Of a stretch of 64,000 nucleotides of DNA, positions 59,687 to 64,000 are shown piece by piece. Below the pieces are notes generated by a model. That model ran no database searches and was not told where the DNA came from. It saw nothing but the letters and a program-made list of their open reading frames with translations. The number at the start of each line of letters is the position of its first letter. Positions within the stretch are counted from its first letter, which is position 1. Origin of the DNA: Cognatiyoonia koreensis. GTDB lineage: Bacteria > Pseudomonadota > Alphaproteobacteria > Rhodobacterales > Rhodobacteraceae. A program made the translations under genes and the position numbers. The DNA is taken from assembly GCF_900109295.1 (NCBI RefSeq), contig NZ_FOIZ01000001.1, positions 2,170,001 to 2,234,000 of the forward strand. Direction: 5' to 3'.

Positions 59687-60564
59687 TAGCGTGGCCAGTC
59701 CTTAGTGTGTGCTTTCAGGAATGTCAGGAAGGATTGCACTTTGACTGTGCGATGTAGATCAACGTGCGTTACCAGCCATAGGGATGCTGCCCATTCCGGC
59801 TTGCTTTCCATGATGGGTACCAGCGTCGGATAATTCGAAAGCTCGTATTCCGCGACAAAGCCGATCCCCGCGCCTGCCAAGATCGCCTCTTTCATGACGC
59901 GTGTATCGGTCGCGCGAAATGCGATATCCGTGATACCACCCACATCCATCAGCCAGCGACTGAATGGTGCCCGGGTATCGACATCATCATGGCTGACGAA
60001 GCTGTGGTTTTTCAGATCGTCTTCGCCCGTCGGCCTACCGGCCCGATCGAGATAGGACTGCGATGCAACCATCGCCATCCGCTGTTTCGTAAAAGGCTGG
60101 ACAACATTGTCGGGCTCGCTTGGCATCTGCCCCGCACGGATTGCAACATGGGCCTCCCCGTATTCCAGCCGGAACAGGCGGTCGCCGGTCAGAAAGCGTA
60201 CACGAATGTCAGGATTTTCAATTTGATACGCAACAACGATCGGTACGACCATCGCAGCTACGGTGCCGAGCGATGTGATCACCAGATCGCCTGACAGACC
60301 TTCGCCCAGCCCCTTGATGCGGCCCGCCAGCTGCGTGAATTGGTCGTCCGTGGCCTGTGCGACCTGCAACAGGTCTGCCCCCGCCTCTGTCGCGGTGTAG
60401 CCACGGGCATGTCGCTGGAAAAGCTTGACACCCAGCCGCCCCTCGAGTGCGTCAATGTGACGAATGACTGTCGCATGATGAACGCCCAGAACATCGGCAG
60501 CCCCGCTGACGGTCCCGGATCGGGCCACCTGATAGGCAGTTCTAACCTCGTCCCAACTGTCCAT
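59686..60564 (-). CDS. LysR-family transcriptional regulator
   Basis: A 292-residue LysR regulator. The N-terminal HTH is AYQVARSGTVSGAADVLGVHHATVIRHIDALEGRLG (~9-44), followed by the effector domain to ~290. It is divergent from the esterase gene across about 110 bases and upstream of an EamA transporter with overlapping codons. A role in controlling the transporter, the esterase or both is inferred. The ligand is unknown. Confidence 0.9.
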   Translation of the reverse strand: MDSWDEVRTAYQVARSGTVSGAADVLGVHHATVIRHIDALEGRLGVKLFQRHARGYTATEAGADLLQVAQATDDQFTQLAGRIKGLGEGLSGDLVITSLGTVAAMVVPIVVAYQIENPDIRVRFLTGDRLFRLEYGEAHVAIRAGQMPSEPDNVVQPFTKQRMAMVASQSYLDRAGRPTGEDDLKNHSFVSHDDVDTRAPFSRWLMDVGGITDIAFRATDTRVMKEAILAGAGIGFVAEYELSNYPTLVPIMESKPEWAASLWLVTHVDLHRTVKVQSFLTFLKAHTKDWPR

Positions 60565-60678
60565 ATCCTGCTACTCCCGGCATGTGCGCGTGCAAACAAC
60601 AAATATCAGAAATTCGGCATTTTGTTCAAATTTGCAATGAACAAATGTGACTCATCAGGACGCAAGCAAGAATCCCCG

Positions 60679-61731
60679 ATGCCCAAAAATCCCTATCATC
60701 CGGTCGCGTCAACCCTGAAGCCGACCATAGTGTCACGCCTTGACCTTTTGTCGCGGCCCAGCCTAGCGTTAAGCATGCTATCCCGTTCTCAGAAATTGCT
60801 GAATGTCTACGCACGCTATGTCCAGAAACCGTGTCTGGCAGCGGTTAGTAACAATTGGCTCGCCCGCAAGACCTATACCGTAAATGCGATCATGGCATAC
60901 AAGACGCCTATGGGGTATCGCCAGCGCGACGTCTCACTTACACATGATGGATGCACCGTGTCAGCGGCGTACTGCTCACGAAATACCAAACCGACCAATG
61001 GCACCCTGCTCTACATTCACGGAGGAGGCTTTATCATCGGGAATCTGCGTGGCTGTCGGCACGTGATCGCAGAGCTTGCGGCACTGTCAGGCCAACGCGG
61101 GGTCTATGTCGACTGGCGGCTGGCCCCCGAGCACCCGTTTCCTGCTGGCCTTGATGATGCGGAGACGGCGTATATGGCGCTTCTCGCTGATCCTGAAAGC
61201 GGACCGATCACGATCGCAGGCGACAGTGCAGGCGGCAATCTCACGCTCGCGCTGCTGCATCGCCTGCTGCGCAAAGGAGTCGCGCCACCGGCAGCCTGTG
61301 TCTGTTTTTCGCCAATTGTCGATCTGCACCTGATCAATCCTTCATTGGCTGAGAACCTGAAGAAAGACGCGCTGGTCCCGATGAGCTGGGGACAACGCGG
61401 CGTGGATGCCTATTTATCGGGACAAGATCCGAACAACCCCGAGATTTCGCCGATTTTTGGCAGTTTCAAAGGGGCTGGGCCCGTGCTGATCCAGTGCGAC
61501 CGTCACGAAGTCCTTTATGATGACGGATGTCTTATGGCGGACAAGCTACGCGCTGACGGCGTTGAAGTGACTCTGACAACGACGACCGCGCTGCCGCACG
61601 TCTGGCAGTATTTTGTCGGGCGATCTCCGGAGGCTGATGCCTCGGTCGCAGAGGCCGCCGCGTTCCTCAAGAACGCCGTTGCAGCAGCAGCGGAGCTTGG
61701 CAAAGGGGCGGCACAACCTAAGTCTGCGTAA
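60679..61731 (+). CDS. Alpha/beta hydrolase, hormone-sensitive-lipase family
   Basis: A 350-residue esterase. The HGGGF oxyanion motif is at 114-118, the nucleophile elbow GDSAGGN carries S183 and the later LIQCDRHEVLYDD and LPHVWQYF segments give the acid and His. This order is typical of bacterial HSL (family IV) esterases. The first ~80 residues form a cap-like N-terminal extension. A signal peptide is not evident. The ATG at 60679 is the first with the family start; ORF is open upstream over the LysR regulatory gap. Its stop overlaps the next ATG (TAATG). Confidence 0.87.
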   Translation: MPKNPYHPVASTLKPTIVSRLDLLSRPSLALSMLSRSQKLLNVYARYVQKPCLAAVSNNWLARKTYTVNAIMAYKTPMGYRQRDVSLTHDGCTVSAAYCSRNTKPTNGTLLYIHGGGFIIGNLRGCRHVIAELAALSGQRGVYVDWRLAPEHPFPAGLDDAETAYMALLADPESGPITIAGDSAGGNLTLALLHRLLRKGVAPPAACVCFSPIVDLHLINPSLAENLKKDALVPMSWGQRGVDAYLSGQDPNNPEISPIFGSFKGAGPVLIQCDRHEVLYDDGCLMADKLRADGVEVTLTTTTALPHVWQYFVGRSPEADASVAEAAAFLKNAVAAAAELGKGAAQPKSA

Positions 61732-62084
61732 TGCAGTTGTTCATTCTTGCCCTTCGGATCGGCCTTACTCTCGCGTTCGTTTATTTCGGACTGCGCAAGG
61801 TGCTGAGCGACCCTGCAGACGTTGCGATCTATGAAGCCATCGGATTTGGCCAGTTTCCAAGGTACATCACAGGATCAGTCGAACTGCTTTGCGCTGGGTT
61901 GCTGTGGATGCCCGGCCTGCAAGGTATTGGCGCGGCTGGATTGGTAGGCACGATGATCGTCGGCACCTCGGCTTTGACCCTTTTCGCGGGTATGCCGTTC
62001 TGGCATCTCATTGGTCTGGGGATCATGGCCGCAACCGTTGCTTGGTCCTATCGCCATCAATTTGGCGCGTTCCTGCCAACATAA
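61731..62084 (+). CDS. DoxX-like family membrane protein
   Basis: A 117-residue protein with four predicted helices (about 5-23, 45-62, 66-86, 90-108), typical of the DoxX-like family. It is coupled to the esterase gene by TAATG overlap. Function is not known. Confidence 0.8.
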   Translation: MQLFILALRIGLTLAFVYFGLRKVLSDPADVAIYEAIGFGQFPRYITGSVELLCAGLLWMPGLQGIGAAGLVGTMIVGTSALTLFAGMPFWHLIGLGIMAATVAWSYRHQFGAFLPT

Positions 62085-62112
62085 GGACGAGCCAGCCTGC
62101 CAAGCTTGTCGT

Positions 62113-62607
62113 ATGCGGATCAAGACAAGCACACCTGACCTCATGGTCCTCACATACAATTCAACGCCGGTGAGTGTCGCGATGATCGGTTGCACACTTG
62201 CCTTTGCGTCGCTCGGTTTAACGATGGCGACGACGGGACATCTTTTTGCAGGGCTTATCGGCATTGCAAGCGCTTTGCTGTGCATAACCGTCTTTGCCGC
62301 AACGCTGCGTCGTATTGCCGTTTTTCTGGATCGTGAAGCGGATCAGCTGACGCTGCGAACGCGCACTTGGCGAGGCCAAACGAACCTGACATATCCGCTC
62401 AGCTATCTCGGCGAAGCGGTCGTTCAGACACAGAACCGGAACCAAACAGAGACTTATCGGCTCGCGCTTCGGCTGACTGGCGGAATGGATGCCGGGGAAC
62501 ACCCGATGACTTGGCTTTTCGTGCATGACACGCAGGCATTTGACGCTGCCGATGCAATCAACGCATGGCTGATGGGCCCGGTTGACAGCATGCGCGCAAA
62601 GGCCTAA
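62113..62607 (+). CDS. Hypothetical membrane protein
   Basis: A 164-residue protein with two adjacent helices (about 18-38 and 42-63; VAMIGCTLAFASLGLTMATTG and FAGLIGIASALLCITVFAATL) and a soluble C-terminal part of about 100 residues with beta character (ADQLTLRTRTWRGQTNLTYPLSYLGEAVVQ). No family is recognised. It is 28 bases behind the DoxX-like gene on the same strand. The start at 62113 is the first ATG after that gap that keeps both helices. Confidence 0.6.
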   Translation: MRIKTSTPDLMVLTYNSTPVSVAMIGCTLAFASLGLTMATTGHLFAGLIGIASALLCITVFAATLRRIAVFLDREADQLTLRTRTWRGQTNLTYPLSYLGEAVVQTQNRNQTETYRLALRLTGGMDAGEHPMTWLFVHDTQAFDAADAINAWLMGPVDSMRAKA

Positions 62608-62620
62608 ACGCCCCTTATAT

Positions 62621-62695
62621 CCGGACAGCGCTAGCCGTCCGGTCCTTATCTGATAGGGATCGCCCTCCGTCAGCGCGTCGCGCCCACGGGGGCGC
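62621..62695. promoter_or_regulatory. Two GC-rich stem-loops in the gap before ffh
   Basis: CCGGAC (62621-62626) and GTCCGG (62637-62642) form one stem with a 10-base loop, and GCGCCC (62680-62685) and GGGCGC (62690-62695) form a second with a 4-base loop. The second is followed by a short T-containing stretch, so it may be a terminator of the upstream genes. The sequence does not match SRP RNA. The 149-base gap 62608-62756 otherwise contains nothing recognisable. Confidence 0.4.
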
Positions 62696-62756
62696 TACTG
62701 CTTTACGCGTTTCGTTCTTATATGGGGCAAATCGCAACCACACGAGGGCCTTGGCC

Positions 62757-64000
62757 ATGTTTGAAAATCTGTCCGAACGTCTATCCGGCGTCTTTGACAA
62801 ACTCACCAAGCAAGGTGCGTTGTCCGAGGATGATGTCAAAACTGCCTTGCGGGAAGTGCGTATCGCCTTGCTGGAGGCAGATGTCTCGTTGCCAGTCGCA
62901 CGTGATTTCGTCAAAGCCGTGCAGGACAAAGCCACAGGTCAGTCCGTCACGAAATCTGTGACGCCCGGTCAGCAGGTCGTCAAAATCGTGCATGACGAAC
63001 TTGAACATATCCTGACAGGTGACCAGGACCCCGGTGCGCTGAAGATCGACAACCCGCCCGCCCCGATCCTGATGGTCGGCCTCCAAGGTTCCGGTAAAAC
63101 CACAACGACAGCAAAGCTCGCCAAACGTTTGAAAGAGCGCGAAGGCAAGCGCGTCCTGATGGCTTCGCTCGACACGAACCGTCCGGCGGCGATGGAACAG
63201 CTTGCAATCCTCGGTGTCCAGATCGGGGTCGACACGTTGCCCATCGTCAAAGGCGAAGATCCGGTCGCAATCGCCAAACGCGCCAAGACGCAAGCCAGCC
63301 TTGGCGGGTATGACGTCTACATGCTCGACACTGCGGGCCGCCTGCACATTGATCAGGAACTGATTGCCCAAGCCGCCGCAGTCCGCGATGTGGCAAACCC
63401 GCGCGAGACCTTGCTGGTCGTGGATGGCCTGACCGGTCAGGACGCGGTGAACGTCGCGCAGGAATTCGATGACAAGATTGGCGTCACCGGCGTTGTCCTG
63501 ACCCGGATGGACGGTGACGGGCGCGGTGGTGCGGCCTTATCCATGCGCGCCATCACCGGCAAGCCAATCCGTTTCGTCGGCCTTGGCGAAAAGATGGACG
63601 CTATCGAGACCTTCGAACCAAAGCGGATTGCAGGCCGTATCCTTGGCATGGGCGACATTGTCGCGCTTGTCGAAAGGGCCCAGGAGACGATCGAGGCCGA
63701 ACAGGCCGAACGCATGATGAAGCGCTTTCAGAAGGGCGCGTTCAACATGAACGATCTGAAGATGCAGCTTGAACAGATGATGAAAATGGGCGGCATGGAA
63801 GGCATGATGGGCATGATGCCTGGCATGGGAAAAATGCAGAAACAGATGGACGCTGCTGGGCTGGACGACAGTATCCTCAAGCGGCAGGTTGCTCTCATCA
63901 ATTCCATGACGAAACGCGAACGTGCCAACCCCGCACTGCTGCAGGCCAGTCGCAAGAAACGGATTGCCAAAGGTGCGGGGCTTGAGGTTTCCGAACTCAA
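62757..64000 (+). CDS. ffh: Signal recognition particle protein Ffh (3' end cut by window)
   Basis: The first 414 residues are visible. The N-domain starts MFENLSERLSGVFDKL and contains ALLEADVSLPVARDFV (~37-52); the GTPase has GLQGSGKTTT (108-117), DTNRPAAMEQL (~139-149), DTAGRLHID (~191-199) and TRMDGDGRGGAALS (~249-262). The M-domain with the methionine-rich segment (MMKMGGMEGMMGMMPGMGKM, ~341-360) begins near residue 300 and is cut off at the window edge. It binds signal peptides and SRP RNA and delivers ribosomes to FtsY at the membrane. Confidence 0.96.
   Translation, partial: MFENLSERLSGVFDKLTKQGALSEDDVKTALREVRIALLEADVSLPVARDFVKAVQDKATGQSVTKSVTPGQQVVKIVHDELEHILTGDQDPGALKIDNPPAPILMVGLQGSGKTTTTAKLAKRLKEREGKRVLMASLDTNRPAAMEQLAILGVQIGVDTLPIVKGEDPVAIAKRAKTQASLGGYDVYMLDTAGRLHIDQELIAQAAAVRDVANPRETLLVVDGLTGQDAVNVAQEFDDKIGVTGVVLTRMDGDGRGGAALSMRAITGKPIRFVGLGEKMDAIETFEPKRIAGRILGMGDIVALVERAQETIEAEQAERMMKRFQKGAFNMNDLKMQLEQMMKMGGMEGMMGMMPGMGKMQKQMDAAGLDDSILKRQVALINSMTKRERANPALLQASRKKRIAKGAGLEVSEL

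Noticed and set aside
62608..62756. SRP RNA gene before ffh.
   Set aside because: The conserved GGAAGG/AGCA-type SRP Alu/S-domain loop sequences are not present; only simple hairpins are seen.
1..64000. CRISPR arrays, insertion sequences, prophage, rRNA and tRNA genes.
   Set aside because: No regularly spaced repeats, transposase-like proteins, terminal inverted repeats or tRNA-like cloverleaf sequences were recognised by reading; a dedicated tRNA and repeat search would be decisive.

Overview
This 64 kb window is chromosomal DNA of an alphaproteobacterium, very probably a marine member of the Rhodobacteraceae (Roseobacter group). The grounds are the split b/b' ATP synthase order atpI-B-E-X-F, glcDEF, a TRAP transporter with catabolic enzymes, the MoxR-DUF58-DUF4159 cluster, a long MCE (Mla-like) operon, and a conserved GT14/sulfotransferase pair. 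The sequence is densely coding: I see no intergenic gap over about 300 bases and no rRNA, tRNA, CRISPR array, prophage or insertion sequence. Genus and species cannot be fixed from this alone.

Layout: (1) 1-7223, a DUF1285 gene (cut by the window edge) divergent from a MoxR/DUF58/BatA-DUF4159/membrane-protein operon. (2) 7230-11535, minus-strand lipid-transport operon mlaE (with fused STAS domain)-mlaF-long mlaD-auxiliary lipoprotein. (3) 11714-15244, minus-strand rimB-like protease, rimK, aspartoacylase-like hydrolase, and separately a DUF599 membrane protein plus a small exported protein. (4) 15336-19262, glycolate oxidase glcDEF. (5) 19315-21324, exported trypsin-like protease, small heat-shock protein with a candidate RpoH promoter, PPOX protein. 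(6) 21545-30201, a coherent catabolic locus: RpiR regulator divergent from N-formylglutamate amidohydrolase-like hydrolase, dctQMP TRAP transporter, glutamine-synthetase-like ligase, aldehyde dehydrogenase and iron alcohol dehydrogenase. (7) 30225-43138, an anaerobic nitrate-respiration block: narK1-narK2-narGHJI-PPIase-hemerythrin-DUF2478 facing away from a Dnr-type Crp/Fnr regulator and an AhpD-like gene, with two FNR/DNR boxes between. (8) 43156-47753, polA, a small zinc protein, an orphan ABC ATPase, a HIT protein. (9) 47763-51102, a GT14 glycosyltransferase divergent from a carbohydrate-type sulfotransferase and a Rossmann-like putative glycosyltransferase. (10) 51080-55603, adenosine kinase, endonuclease III, an AraC-MGMT fusion, an OmpA-like lipoprotein, a FadR-type GntR regulator and a small unknown gene. 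(11) 55662-58263, the F0 ATP synthase operon. (12) 58461-62607, ArsR, EamA, LysR, an HSL-type esterase, a DoxX protein and an unknown membrane protein. (13) ffh, cut by the right edge.

The two observations most worth following are the RpiR/TRAP/GS/ALDH/Fe-ADH/FGase locus, whose enzyme set fits a gamma-glutamylated amino-alcohol catabolic route, and a shared TTGGT-N11-ACCAA inverted repeat found both over the glcDEF promoter and upstream of the FadR-type regulator 39 kb away, which predicts that this regulator controls glycolate oxidation and itself.
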